DNA from: Flavobacterium tegetincola DSM 22377
GTDB lineage: Bacteria; Bacteroidota; Bacteroidia; Flavobacteriales; Flavobacteriaceae
Assembly (NCBI RefSeq): GCF_000425485.1
Contig: NZ_AUDN01000029.1
Location: forward strand, 1 to 47,137
Direction of reading: 5' to 3'
DNA: 47,137 nucleotides
The position numbers and the translations under genes are program-made. This document shows, piece after piece, positions 18,181 through 27,252 of the stretch. A model generated the notes under the pieces. It did not search any database. It was not told the origin of the DNA and saw only the letters and a list, made by a program, of their open reading frames with translations. Each line of letters begins with the position of its first letter. Within the stretch, counting starts at the first letter, position 1.

Positions 18181-19656
18181 TTATGAAAACAATCTTCGTA
18201 TCATTACATGCAGTCGGAAGTTATAATCTTCGAGTAACCATTCTTTGTAACTTTTACTTGCACGTTCTAGACAACCTACATATTGCTTGATTCTCCACTC
18301 GATTTCAGGAATTAAAGCTTCCGCTAATTTGAAAGCCTCGCTTACCGTTTCGGCATTTTCCAAACACATTTTTGTATGTTGCCTAATGGAATCTTGAATA
18401 ACTGTTTTGTGCTTCTTACCTAAATCAATTGCCTCCTGAAAATGCCCTTCTACGTCAAAACTCATTTCAAGTGTTTTAGGAAATTTAGCTCGTAACTCTA
18501 ACGTCAAAACTGGAGACGTAATTCCTGAATTTAAGCTCACGCTGGCTTGCAATTGTTGCGCAAAAGCTTCTGGATGTTCAAAGGCAAATTTCCAATCCAC
18601 AGGTTCTTCCCAAGGGCCAAAACGCTCAATATTGTTTCCTAAATCAATGATGTTAAACGATTTTTTATTTGGCAATTTTCGGGCTCCTCTTCCAATCATT
18701 TGATGGTACAAAGTAATAGAAGTTGTAGCTCTGTTCAAAATCACAGTTTGAACGCTTGGCTCGTCAAAGCCTGTGGTAAGTATGGAAACGGAAGTTAAAA
18801 CAGCGCCTTTGGTTTTCTTAAACCACTTTAAAGTTTCTTTCCGTTCCTCTCGACTGGTTTGATTGTCCAAATGTTTTATAGGAATTTCTGATGCCGTAAA
18901 TACGTCAAAAATCTTTCGGGAAGTTGCAATTCCGTTATTAAAAATTAGTGTTTTCTTTCCAACTGAATGATTTTGATAAGCCGAACGAACCAAGTCCAAC
19001 ATAGGCTCTGAACTGTAAAGTGAATTGGAAGAACTGACCGTGTAATCGCCATGAATGCCCGTTTTTAATGAATTTAATTCTACATTAAACTGAACGGATT
19101 TTGGCTTTGCCAAGAATCCCTCCTTTATCAAAGTTGAAATACTTTCGCCTACAAGAAGTGAGTCATAGTGGCGCTTCATCGGTTTATTAAGTGTCGCGCT
19201 AAAGGGAGTTGCAGTAACTCCAATGACAAAAGCGTTCTTAAATTTAGTCAATAATTTACTAAAAGAATTATGATGTGCTTCATCAATAATTACCAGTCCC
19301 ACATTGTTGACCTTTATTTTTTTCTTTTTAATTCGGTTTTTCAATGTTTCTACCATTGCAACGTAACACGAACACTCCTTATCAAAATACGTAGTGCTGC
19401 TTTTAATCACACTGTTTTCTACGCCAAGATTTTTCAAGGTGGTAGAAGTTTGTTTGCACAATTCTTTTCGGTGCGTTAAAATGGTCACGGTTTGCGTGGA
19501 TTGTTCCATAAAACGACGTGCAATTTCTGAAAAAACTACGGTCTTCCCTCCGCCAGTTGGCAATTGATATAATAGTTTTTTTGAAGTGCCACTTTGTAAC
19601 GTTTCAAAAATCGAATTGATATCACGTTCCTGATAATCGTAAAATTCTTTAACCAT
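18181..19656 (-). CDS. SF2 DEAD/DEAH-box helicase (RadD / restriction-subunit type)
   Basis: The 491-residue protein shows motif I LLYQLPTGGGKT, motif Ia LTHRKEL, motif II DEAH (LVIIDEAHHNSF), motif III VTATP and motif VI QMIGRGARKLP, with the second RecA lobe in between (KTLIFNNGIATSRKIF, LTTGFDEPSVQTVIL). This is the architecture of RadD-like and ResIII helicases, which act on DNA in repair. The C-terminal 130 residues are helical and of unknown function. There is no linked nuclease or methylase, so a restriction system is unlikely. It is a single gene with its own terminator. Confidence 0.92.
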   Translation of the reverse strand: MVKEFYDYQERDINSIFETLQSGTSKKLLYQLPTGGGKTVVFSEIARRFMEQSTQTVTILTHRKELCKQTSTTLKNLGVENSVIKSSTTYFDKECSCYVAMVETLKNRIKKKKIKVNNVGLVIIDEAHHNSFSKLLTKFKNAFVIGVTATPFSATLNKPMKRHYDSLLVGESISTLIKEGFLAKPKSVQFNVELNSLKTGIHGDYTVSSSNSLYSSEPMLDLVRSAYQNHSVGKKTLIFNNGIATSRKIFDVFTASEIPIKHLDNQTSREERKETLKWFKKTKGAVLTSVSILTTGFDEPSVQTVILNRATTSITLYHQMIGRGARKLPNKKSFNIIDLGNNIERFGPWEEPVDWKFAFEHPEAFAQQLQASVSLNSGITSPVLTLELRAKFPKTLEMSFDVEGHFQEAIDLGKKHKTVIQDSIRQHTKMCLENAETVSEAFKLAEALIPEIEWRIKQYVGCLERASKSYKEWLLEDYNFRLHVMIRRLFS

Positions 19657-20040
19657 GAGTACTGAAATTAGTAGGTCAAATTTAGAACAAGCAGCACTTC
19701 ATCATTTTATAGTATTGTGACAATAGTTTACACTTTAAAATTCACACACTAAAAGGCTTTAGATTTAGAACTAAATAACTGTATTTCAGATGTATCAATA
19801 TTTATTTTTTCTCTAATCCATGCATATTAATACCTAATTTTATTAACAATTGTTTTTGTCTGCAAAAATTATAAATTCCGATTCACATTTTATAACAACT
19901 TGAAAATGCAAATTTTATAATTTAGTAAAACAGAATTTAAGTAACTATATGCTGCTTCATTTTAGCGAAAGCTGAAACAAAAATGCAGCTCATCTTGAAT
20001 CTTATGAGTTTCGATGAAAATCATTTTACATCGAAATTAC
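19657..20040. other. Non-coding region ahead of the candidate RNA
   Basis: No convincing reading frame. It contains a hairpin with arms TTTCGATG and CATCGAAA at about 20009-20036 and a small stem AGC-GAAA-GCT with a GNRA-type loop near 19960, both directly upstream of the structured element at 20041. Confidence 0.4.
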
Positions 20041-20206
20041 AATTGAACCGATGCTTGTTGCAACGAAGGTGACGGGTAGTCAGGTTGTCGAAGTGACTGT
20101 AATGGCGCATGTCCTTTCCACCCGTTCGGGCATGCAAAAACAGCTTACGTCTCCACTTTTCAAGGAGAACCAGTTACGCGGCAATAATCCAAGGATCGGT
20201 TCAATT
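20041..20206 (+). ncRNA. Candidate structured RNA with closing helix and pseudoknot
   Basis: The ends pair perfectly: AATTGAACCGAT (20041-20052) with ATCGGTTCAATT (20195-20206), and after one G-G mismatch CTTG (20054-20057) with CAAG (20190-20193). Inside are stems AGTCA/TGACT (20078-20082 with 20094-20098), GCATGTCC/GGGCATGC (20107-20114 with 20128-20135) and TCTCC/GGAGA (20150-20154 with 20164-20168). The loop of the second stem carries ACCCGT (20120-20125), which complements ACGGGT at 20072-20077, predicting a pseudoknot. The segment is clearly more GC-rich than its flanks. A U-run follows the closing helix, and the one wobble in the GCATGTCC stem is G-U only if the plus strand is transcribed. 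I do not recognise it as RNase P, tmRNA, SRP or a known riboswitch. Confidence 0.5.
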
Positions 20207-20277
20207 TTTATGTAAAAACACTTTTTCATTTCTTCCAATCACTTTTATATCTTTACAATTCTAAAAGAAGTCCGTTT

Positions 20278-20922
20278 ATGTGCTACCACATTATACAATC
20301 CAAATTGAGAAAGCAAATTGAACGTAGATTCAAGGCAAAATTTATGCTGCCAAACACATTTGAACCTTCTACTCATTTGAACGGATTTGACTTTCCAAGT
20401 ATTCCAATAATCACCAATGATAAGCCCGAAATTATTCAAGATTTTAATTGGGGTTTCATTCCGGAGTGGTCCAAAAGCAAGGACATTAGAGCGGTGACTT
20501 TGAATGCAAAAATTGAAACTTTACACGAAAAACCGTCGTTTAAGAATAGTGTTCAGCAACGTTGTTTGGTTTTGGCAAATGGCTTTTATGAATGGCAATG
20601 GCGCGATATTAAAGGAAAAAACAAAGTCAAATACCAAATTGGCATCGAAGGCGACGCGCTGTTTGCGTTTGCTGGACTTTATTCGCATTGGCACGATGAT
20701 CAAACCAATGAAATTGTAAATACATTTACTATTGTAACCACAGAAGCCAATCCCCTAATGGCAACCATTCATAATATCAAGAAGCGCATGCCGGTTATTT
20801 TGCGTGCTGAAGACGAAATAAATTGGCTGCATCAAGAACCTGTAGATCAATTTGCTTATCCGTATGAAGTAAATTTGTTTGCGAAGAATTTGGACGTGCA
20901 GAATGAGTTGTTGCTATTTTAA
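20278..20922 (+). CDS. SRAP-domain DNA-protein crosslink protein (YedK/HMCES family)
   Basis: The 214-residue protein starts MCYHIIQ, so Cys2 is exposed after Met removal, as required for the thiazolidine crosslink to abasic sites in single-stranded DNA. Other family landmarks are DFNWGFIPEWSK, NAKIETLHEKPSFKN (Asn and Glu of the active site region), CLVLANGFYEWQW and the catalytic His in MATIHNIKKRMPVIL. It protects abasic sites at replication forks. Length and motifs are complete. The -7-like sequence TATCTTTA at 20248 is weak; the candidate RNA ends 71 nt upstream, so a cis effect of that element on this gene is possible. Confidence 0.93.
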   Translation: MCYHIIQSKLRKQIERRFKAKFMLPNTFEPSTHLNGFDFPSIPIITNDKPEIIQDFNWGFIPEWSKSKDIRAVTLNAKIETLHEKPSFKNSVQQRCLVLANGFYEWQWRDIKGKNKVKYQIGIEGDALFAFAGLYSHWHDDQTNEIVNTFTIVTTEANPLMATIHNIKKRMPVILRAEDEINWLHQEPVDQFAYPYEVNLFAKNLDVQNELLLF

Positions 20923-21112
20923 ATAACTATCATCGTTAATTTAAAAACTAACAATTTTCTCGCAAAGACGCAAAGATAACAGCTTTATCTTTTCGAATTT
21001 ATTTTTAATTCTACTTTAAACTGGCAGATATTAAAAATCAGTATTTAAACACTACAATTAAATCTTATTAATTTATCCAAAAATACTGTAATCCAAACTA
21101 ATAGTAATTTAT

Positions 21113-21120
21113 TAAATTTG
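21113..21120 (+). promoter_or_regulatory. Possible -7 box for the catalase gene
   Basis: TAAATTTG matches TAnnTTTG and lies 36 nt upstream of the catalase start. No TTG is found at the expected -33 spacing, so the assignment is weak. Confidence 0.35.
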
Positions 21121-21155
21121 ATTTCCAATTTATGAATCAACCCAATTAATGAATT

Positions 21156-23297
21156 ATGAAAGATAAAAAAACCAACAATTCAGACGGTGCGAATGCAAAA
21201 CAAACTGATTTAGAACGCAACAGGTCTAATGCAGACGGTCAATTTATGACTACCGATCAAGGTTTGAAAATCAACGATGACAACAACCAATTAAAAGCCG
21301 GCGAACGCGGTTCTGCTTTACTAGAAGATTTTATTTTAAGAGAAAAGATTACCCATTTTGACCACGAACGCATTCCAGAACGCATTGTTCACGCCCGCGG
21401 TTCGGGTGCTCACGGTTATTTTGAATTGTATAAACCGATGGGCGAATTTACCAAAGCAAAATTCCTCAACGACACTTCTGTAAAAACGCCCATTTTTATT
21501 CGGATTTCTACGGTTGCAGGTTCAAGAGGTTCAACAGATTTGGCTCGAGATGTGAGAGGTTTTGCTATTAAATTTTACACGCAAGAAGGAAATTACGACC
21601 TGGTGGGAAATAATATGCCTGTCTTTTTTATCCAAGATGCGATGAAATTTCCCGATTTGGTTCACGCTGTAAAAGGCGAACCCCATAATGAAATTCCGCA
21701 AGCCGCTTCGGCTCACGATACGTTTTGGGATTTTATTTCGCTAATGCCAGAATCCATGCACATGATCATGTGGACGATGAGCGACCGCGCGATTCCAAGA
21801 AGCCTACGAATGATGGAAGGATTTGGCGTTCATACGTTCCGATTTATCAATGATAAAAACGAATCGCATTTTGTTAAATTTCATTGGAAACCAAAATTAG
21901 GCACACACGCCGTGGTTTGGGATGAAGCACAAAAGATTTCAGGAAAAAACTCGGATTTTCACAAACTGGATTTATGGGAAGCCATTGACAAAGGCGATTT
22001 TCCAGAGTGGGAATTGGGTGTGCAAATTATTCCAGAAGCAGACGAACATAAATTCGACTTTGATTTACTAGACCCAACAAAATTAGTTCCAGAAGAATTA
22101 GTTCCGGTTACGATCATTGGAAAAATGGTTTTGGACCGAAATCCAGATAACTTTTTTGCCGAAACGGAACAAATTGCCTTCCACCCCGGACACGTTGTTC
22201 CAGGAATTGATTTTTCAAATGATCCATTGTTACAAGGTCGTTTATTTTCTTACACCGACACGCAACTTTCAAGATTGGGAAGTCCGAATTTTCATGAAAT
22301 TCCAATCAACAGAACCATCGCACCCATGCACAATCATCAAAGAGATGGACACATGCGTCAGGAAATAAATCCGGGTCGTGTTTCCTATCATCCCAATTCT
22401 TTAGGTGGCGGTTGTCCGTTTCAAGCCAAAGCATCTGAAGGTGGTTTTACGAGTTATGACGAACGCATTGACGCCCGAAAAGTAAGAGCAAGAAGTACGA
22501 GTTTTGCCGATCATTTCAGTCAGGCGACTTTGTTTTACAACAGTCAAACTGATGTTGAAAAAAACCATATTATCAAAGCATTGCGTTTTGAATTGGGTAA
22601 AGTAGAAACGGTTGCAATCCGTAAACGAACACTTGGCTTGTTGGATCAAGTAGATCCTACGCTTGCTAAAAAAGTAGCGGAAGGACTGGGACTTGAAGTG
22701 CCTCAACCCGAAAAACCAATGAATCATGGTGTGGGTGCAGATGCAGATGATGCGCAAGAACCGATTAAAAAGACGCAGAAAATAAAAAATTCAGATGCTT
22801 TGAGTATGGTTAAAAATCCAACGTTGACTGATACGATTGCCACACGACAAATTGCCTTTTTATGCGCAGCTGGTGTTACTGGAAAATCAGTTGATACCAT
22901 GAAAAAAGCGTTAGAAGATGCTGGCGCGATGGTAAAAATTGTAGCACCACATTTGGGATCTATTAAAACGGCAGAAGGAAAAGATTTGGCTGTTGACCAA
23001 AGTTATATGATTGCTGCTTCTGTATTATTTGATGGCGTTTTTATTCCCGATGGAGAAAATGCAGCTGCATTAAAGGATATGGACGAAGTGAAAGAATTTA
23101 TCAATGATTCTTTCAAGCACTGCAAATTCATTGCAGCAGAAGGAACTGGAGTCGATGTTCTTAAAAATACGGATGCAAAACCGGATGCCGATGCAGGAGT
23201 TTTGACAAACCAAAATGTGGGCGATCAAAAATTTGTGAAAAATTATATTGCAAAATTAGGAACACACCGTTTTTGGGAACGCGAAAAAGCAGTTTAG
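21156..23297 (+). CDS. katE: Large-subunit (HPII-type, clade 2) catalase
   Basis: At 713 residues this is a large catalase that dismutates hydrogen peroxide in the cytoplasm. The core starts after about 70 residues with FDHERIPERIVHARGSGAHGYF (active-site His), followed by STVAGSRGSTDLARDVRGFAIKFYT, the distal Asn in VGNNMPVFFIQDA, and the haem-ligand Tyr in QGRLFSYTDTQLSRLG. The last 150 residues (RQIAFLCAAGVTGKSVDTM...) form the DJ-1/PfpI-like C-terminal domain typical of HPII. Length is slightly below E. coli KatE (753). It is followed by a strong terminator and is probably monocistronic. Confidence 0.96.
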   Translation: MKDKKTNNSDGANAKQTDLERNRSNADGQFMTTDQGLKINDDNNQLKAGERGSALLEDFILREKITHFDHERIPERIVHARGSGAHGYFELYKPMGEFTKAKFLNDTSVKTPIFIRISTVAGSRGSTDLARDVRGFAIKFYTQEGNYDLVGNNMPVFFIQDAMKFPDLVHAVKGEPHNEIPQAASAHDTFWDFISLMPESMHMIMWTMSDRAIPRSLRMMEGFGVHTFRFINDKNESHFVKFHWKPKLGTHAVVWDEAQKISGKNSDFHKLDLWEAIDKGDFPEWELGVQIIPEADEHKFDFDLLDPTKLVPEELVPVTIIGKMVLDRNPDNFFAETEQIAFHPGHVVPGIDFSNDPLLQGRLFSYTDTQLSRLGSPNFHEIPINRTIAPMHNHQRDGHMRQEINPGRVSYHPNSLGGGCPFQAKASEGGFTSYDERIDARKVRARSTSFADHFSQATLFYNSQTDVEKNHIIKALRFELGKVETVAIRKRTLGLLDQVDPTLAKKVAEGLGLEVPQPEKPMNHGVGADADDAQEPIKKTQKIKNSDALSMVKNPTLTDTIATRQIAFLCAAGVTGKSVDTMKKALEDAGAMVKIVAPHLGSIKTAEGKDLAVDQSYMIAASVLFDGVFIPDGENAAALKDMDEVKEFINDSFKHCKFIAAEGTGVDVLKNTDAKPDADAGVLTNQNVGDQKFVKNYIAKLGTHRFWEREKAV

Positions 23298-23313
23298 AAA
23301 AATTATAAATGCA

Positions 23314-23352
23314 AAAGCGGATTAGGATGTAAAATCTTAATCCGCTTTTTTT
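23314..23352 (+). terminator. Catalase terminator
   Basis: Eleven-base arms AAAGCGGATTA and TAATCCGCTTT with a 13-nt loop, ending in seven or more T, 17 nt after the catalase stop. Confidence 0.88.
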
Positions 23353-23514
23353 GTGCTTTACAAATGTTAGTGGTTGGCTACTTTGTAACTACCTTACCGC
23401 AAGAGCCGCACGTTTTAAAAATGCTTTTGGCTTCTACTATTTTTGTACGTTCAAATGCAAAAACTAACACATCTGAATGATACATGACAGTGTATTTTAA
23501 AAGATAGACTTATT

Positions 23515-24000
23515 TTACACTTCCGCTGATTGCGTTGCTACTTGTTCCAAAACTAAAGTCGCAATCTGATTGGAGATTTGATTGGCTATTTCTTCTTCCG
23601 TTCCGGAATAATTGTATTGAGATTTGTGCTGTTTTCCCTCAAACATAATGTGGATGTAAGTATTTGCGTTTTTCGCCCTATTTTCTTTTTCTACATCACA
23701 ATGGGTGACTGAAACCAAAATATCGGCTTCATAATATTCCTTTAAGTGAACGGCCATTAAATGCGCGACTTCTTCAGATTCTGCACCATACTTCTCAATA
23801 ATAGCGGCGTTGATGCCAAAAAAGTAGTCTTTCATGTGGTCTTTACAAGCTACAATTCCGCCCAATAAAGGAACGGTATTTTTATGTGCTTCCGAAAATT
23901 TCGAACACACAGATCCAGAGGAAGCGCCTTCTGCAAATGCAATGGTCAAATTTCTTTCCTGCAACTTATCAATACATTCAATTACTTTTAACGGTACCAT
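23515..24000 (-). CDS. CinA C-terminal-domain-like protein (nicotinamide-nucleotide amidase fold)
   Basis: The start at 24000 (MVPLKVIECIDKLQERNLTIAFAEGASSG) gives 161 residues, matching a free-standing CinA C-terminal domain; the earlier ATG at 24039 adds thirteen residues. Family blocks are TIAFAEGASSGSVCSKF (usually AESCTGG), LLGGIVACKDHMKDYFFGI (usually GGvvtYsnxxK), EKYGAESEEVAHLMAVHLKE. The signature Cys-Thr-Gly-Gly of active PncC amidases reads GASSG here, so activity is doubtful. It may be a divergent paralogue. It lies 43 nt upstream-to-downstream of the YodC-like gene, with which it probably forms a transcript. Confidence 0.78.
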   Translation of the reverse strand: MVPLKVIECIDKLQERNLTIAFAEGASSGSVCSKFSEAHKNTVPLLGGIVACKDHMKDYFFGINAAIIEKYGAESEEVAHLMAVHLKEYYEADILVSVTHCDVEKENRAKNANTYIHIMFEGKQHKSQYNYSGTEEEIANQISNQIATLVLEQVATQSAEV

Positions 24001-24042
24001 AACTTTACTTTTTAGACATTCAATATTAATTTCAAACAATTA

Positions 24043-24210
24043 TTAATCCACCACCTGCAACTGGTCTTCCATAAATTTTCCTGTAATCACATTGCCCAGA
24101 TCGTCTTCCCACTCGGTTAGGACGTTTTCAATGAGCTCGGGCTCAAAGCCAATTACTTTCATCACTGGACCGCCGAATTCTTGCTGTACTTTATTTCCTT
24201 TCTGAAGCAT
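24043..24210 (-). CDS. Small YodC/DUF2158-family protein
   Basis: This 55-codon gene begins at the ATG at 24210 and reads MLQKGNKVQQEFGGPVMKV, then IGFEPELIENVLTEWEDDLGNVITGKF, ending QLQVVD. The pattern G-x-x-V-x-x-x-x-GGPxMxV near the N-terminus and a W-x-D core is that of YodC-like DUF2158 proteins, an SH3-like small barrel of unknown function. It lies just upstream of the CinA-like gene on the same strand with a 42-nt gap, so the two are likely co-transcribed. Confidence 0.75.
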   Translation of the reverse strand: MLQKGNKVQQEFGGPVMKVIGFEPELIENVLTEWEDDLGNVITGKFMEDQLQVVD

Positions 24211-24619
24211 TTTACTTTTTTTAATTGTATAAAATTAAAGGATTTAAGTGTGTTATGTTTTATGAAATTTTGGTTGGGAGTATTAAGAATTTGGGATTAT
24301 TATTATATGAAAAAACCTGTGAGCGGATTGATGCTGACAGGTTTGGAGTTTGTTTAAAGTGGAATCAGAAAAAGGAATTACTTTTATTTTTTTTACCATA
24401 TTCATTACATGCTATTTATCAACACATTATTTTTGGTAAATGAAGGACGATCCTATAGTAGCGTATTTAACTTCATAATAAGATGACAATCGGAAATGAT
24501 GTGTTTTATTACAATTTTATCTTTCCATTTAATTGCCTGTCAAACCCATTTAAGTTTGCTTAGCAATTAAATGGATAAATGATTTGACTACTATTGATTC
24601 CTTATCTTATATGAAATTT
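24211..24619. other. Intergenic region with a terminator
   Basis: Apart from the hairpin at 24309-24344 no feature is evident. A plus-strand frame at 24225-24443 lacks a credible start and composition. Confidence 0.4.
24309..24344 (-). terminator. Terminator downstream of the six-gene operon
   Basis: Arms AAACCTGT and ACAGGTTT, extended inward by AGC/GCT after a G-G mismatch. On the minus strand the stem is followed by six T (GGTTTTTTC), so it ends leftward transcripts. It lies about 275 nt beyond the last operon gene. Confidence 0.6.
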
Positions 24620-25711
24620 CTACTTATTAATTATAATAAAATCCCTTACCTTTTTTGCTGTCAATTCGTTCGACTGCTCTCGTGGAATAAAATTCATTCT
24701 TTTGACATTCATTCTTTTGAACCAATCTTCCCAATATGTTTGCAAAATTTCAAAGTCAAAGCCCTTACCTGCTTTCCTTTCATTCACTTCGCATATTAAA
24801 ACTTCTGTATTTGTTAGATCAATATCAATTTTTGGAATATTTAATTTATAATTTGTTATTACTTGTAACGTATTCCCATTTGTTACAGATTCATGTAGCT
24901 GTTTTTCCAATCCATAAATTTTCGTGTCTGCTGGTTTATTTTGAGCTTCTAAATACCCATCGGTAATGATCACAACTTTATTAACGAAATCATCAAAGAG
25001 AGTAGATTTTTTAATACGACTTCCTAGGTATCTTCTGATATAAAATCTATAATCTGCTCCTAAAGGTTTTCCTTTTGCTAATTCATACATCATATTCACA
25101 CTTTGCTCAAATAATTGGTTTTTTTCATCTGTAAAAAATAGACGATTACTTTTTCCTTTATGACTTGAAAGGTCAAATTGCAGGTTATTTGCTATTTTTC
25201 CAAATTGTCCCTTTGCTTGGTCAATATCAGTAACATCAACAATTAATTTATCTTGCGTATCTTGATTCAATTTTGAAGACTCAATGAATGATTTCCAAAT
25301 TATATTTAATACAAAAATGTCATTTTCTATTTGATCTGGATTATTTATTGTATCATTTATCCTTCTAGATAAATCAGGTATAATAATTAAATTTAAACTT
25401 GTTGGCGGTTTAGGCAACCAGCTAGCACATTCAATTAATTCATTCTCTGATAATTTAAAACTCGTTAATTTTTTCCTTATCTCAAACAAAAATTCTTCAT
25501 CTTGATATAAATCTGCTTTATACTTATACCAAATTACTTCTACATCTTTTTTACTAAAACTTATATTAAGTTCATTTAATGCCTTGCTCTGTGAAGATGG
25601 TCTTGTAATCACATAAATAAATAGACCAAAAAACAATAGAAAACCTACTAAGATAAATAGTGGTTTTTTATCTTTCTTCTTCTTCTTTCTAATTTTAATA
25701 TCTTCCATCAT
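24620..25711 (-). CDS. Membrane-anchored vWA-like protein of unknown function
   Basis: The 363-residue product has a very basic N-terminus (residues 7-16, Lys-rich), one membrane helix (about 18-36) and a large soluble domain. IIIPDLSRRI at about 109-118 looks like a MIDAS strand with DxSxR in place of DxSxS, and VVIITDGYLEA at about 246-256 matches the second vWA metal-site strand with TDG. I therefore read the soluble part as a von Willebrand factor A-like domain with a degenerate metal site. It is the last gene of the operon; its stop-start junction with the preceding gene is abutting. No known system with this gene order comes to mind. Confidence 0.72.
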   Translation of the reverse strand: MMEDIKIRKKKKKDKKPLFILVGFLLFFGLFIYVITRPSSQSKALNELNISFSKKDVEVIWYKYKADLYQDEEFLFEIRKKLTSFKLSENELIECASWLPKPPTSLNLIIIPDLSRRINDTINNPDQIENDIFVLNIIWKSFIESSKLNQDTQDKLIVDVTDIDQAKGQFGKIANNLQFDLSSHKGKSNRLFFTDEKNQLFEQSVNMMYELAKGKPLGADYRFYIRRYLGSRIKKSTLFDDFVNKVVIITDGYLEAQNKPADTKIYGLEKQLHESVTNGNTLQVITNYKLNIPKIDIDLTNTEVLICEVNERKAGKGFDFEILQTYWEDWFKRMNVKRMNFIPREQSNELTAKKVRDFIIINK

Positions 25712-26935
25712 TTAATTGTCATAATTTAAATTTTGAGTTTTGTTTGTAAGCCAAACATTTTGCGCTTTTATTGCATTTTCAACTAAGGGAAGAGCTGAAT
25801 CTGTATAAAAGTTATTATTAGTATAGTTTTGCCATCCACCCATGAATTCTCCAATAGAACCTTTTAGAGAGGATATATTAACAGGAATCACGCCGTTCTC
25901 GTAACCGATTATGTCTTTTTGTTTTTCTTCAATTTTACTTTCACAAGTTATTATGTCACTTTCAAATTTGTTAATTTTTGAAATTATTTCTGCCAATTCT
26001 TTACGTTTATCTCCAATTTTAGAATTTAAATTTTCTACCATTAACTTTACCTGTTCACTTTCAGTTTTTAAGTATGTATGACTTAAAACAAAATTTAATA
26101 AAAAACCCCAAACCACGTAAACGACAAATCCTAACACTAAAACTAAATAAAAATTTATATCAGAAAAGATCATATTAAATTTCCAAGTTTCGTTTGTTAA
26201 TCCTGCATTAAATTCATTTACGTGAACTCCTTGAGAAATTTTATAGCCAATGAATACATCTGCTATCAACGTAATCAAAAGTAAGGAACTGATAATTCCG
26301 TATTTTGAACGTTTATTTTCTGCTTTCAATATTTTATTACTTTCAATAGACACGTGAATGTAAAAACCCATTGCGAGAAAAATTACAGGAAATAAAATAA
26401 TTAGTGCAATTACACCTCCCCCTTTATTTAAAGCATCTGTGAATACATTTGGATTGATAAATCCCATGCTACCTTGCTTTATTCCATAAAAAGCCGAGTA
26501 GCCCGAAGAGGAATAGAAAACAAATAAATACATCGTCAACAGCAAGGTTATGAAAGCCCCAATAACAAATGATGAAGTATCACCTACTTCACCATCTCCA
26601 TTTTTGATGTCAATTTTTTCAAGCTCTAATTCTTCAATCTGCTTTTCTTTATCATCTTTAAAACTCTTTAATGAAGATATTTCAGCATTACTATCATTTT
26701 TTTTTGTTTTTTCAGATTGTAATTCAGCTTTTAACTTTGAAATTCTATCTTTGAGACCTTGTTCATCTAATTTTTGCTCTTCCAAGAAATGATCATAGAC
26801 ATTATCAAGATAGCCATCAATAGCTGCAGGCTGAGATTGAGACTTTTGTGCTGATCTAAATCCATACTGAGAATAGGTTATAATTCCTTTGTCAGTCTTC
26901 GAATTGACTTGGTCATTTTGTAATTGTTCTGCCAT
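25712..26935 (-). CDS. Four-helix membrane protein with flanking coiled coils
   Basis: I do not recognise this 407-residue protein. Residues about 50-115 form a Glu/Lys-rich coiled coil (KLDEQGLKDRISKLKAEL onward). Four membrane helices follow at about 122-141, 172-197, 213-234 and 259-285. A second coiled coil spans about 290-350 and the last 55 residues are polar with a WQNYTNNNFYTDSALPLVENAIKAQ segment. This is a plausible membrane scaffold with coiled coils on one face. It abuts the vWA-like gene (zero intergenic bases), so the two are translationally close and probably partners. Confidence 0.75.
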   Translation of the reverse strand: MAEQLQNDQVNSKTDKGIITYSQYGFRSAQKSQSQPAAIDGYLDNVYDHFLEEQKLDEQGLKDRISKLKAELQSEKTKKNDSNAEISSLKSFKDDKEKQIEELELEKIDIKNGDGEVGDTSSFVIGAFITLLLTMYLFVFYSSSGYSAFYGIKQGSMGFINPNVFTDALNKGGGVIALIILFPVIFLAMGFYIHVSIESNKILKAENKRSKYGIISSLLLITLIADVFIGYKISQGVHVNEFNAGLTNETWKFNMIFSDINFYLVLVLGFVVYVVWGFLLNFVLSHTYLKTESEQVKLMVENLNSKIGDKRKELAEIISKINKFESDIITCESKIEEKQKDIIGYENGVIPVNISSLKGSIGEFMGGWQNYTNNNFYTDSALPLVENAIKAQNVWLTNKTQNLNYDN

Positions 26936-27055
26936 AATATCTTTTATATTAATTACTGTTTTAATGCGTTCGGAGATAACTAAAGTGAATAAAAAGAAGA
27001 TTTTTTATAAGTACTGCTTGAAATTTCCGAGTATTTCCGACACATTTATTTATTT

Positions 27056-27241
27056 CTAATTATTCTGCCATTTTGTAATTGGTTTCAAACAGTTTATCCA
27101 AATCATTGCTATAATAGGAGATACAAAACCGAAGAAGCCCCAACCTCCTGCGTTTCGATTTAGCTCTTTTGCTTTACCTGAGCATACAAAAACTCCAATT
27201 ATTCTCAATACGAAAAACACGATAAAGATTCCACCTTCCAT
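27056..27241 (-). CDS. Small two-helix membrane protein
   Basis: This 61-residue protein has helices at about 4-20 (GIFIVFFVLRIIGVFV) and 33-50 (GWGFFGFVSPIIAMIWI), joined by CSGKAKELNRNAGG. The loop pattern KAKELNRN..GWGFFGFVSPIIA recalls small uncharacterised membrane proteins found widely in bacteria. It is tightly placed, 11 nt after the J-domain gene and 120 nt before the coiled-coil gene, and is likely part of the same operon. Confidence 0.65.
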   Translation of the reverse strand: MEGGIFIVFFVLRIIGVFVCSGKAKELNRNAGGWGFFGFVSPIIAMIWINCLKPITKWQNN

Positions 27242-27252
27242 AATCTCTTTTT

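Noticed and set aside
18181..19656. The helicase as part of a restriction or defence system
   Set aside because: No nuclease, methylase or specificity gene adjoins it, and it has its own terminator; a RadD-like repair role is simpler.
20041..20206. The structured element as a miniature transposon or an integron attC site
   Set aside because: The terminal repeats are not flanked by a target duplication, there is no GTTRRRY core, and the inner helices and wobble pair favour an RNA.
24225..24443. Plus-strand frame of 72 codons between the YodC-like gene and the six-gene operon
   Set aside because: It has a non-ATG start, covers a terminator hairpin and shows no family features.
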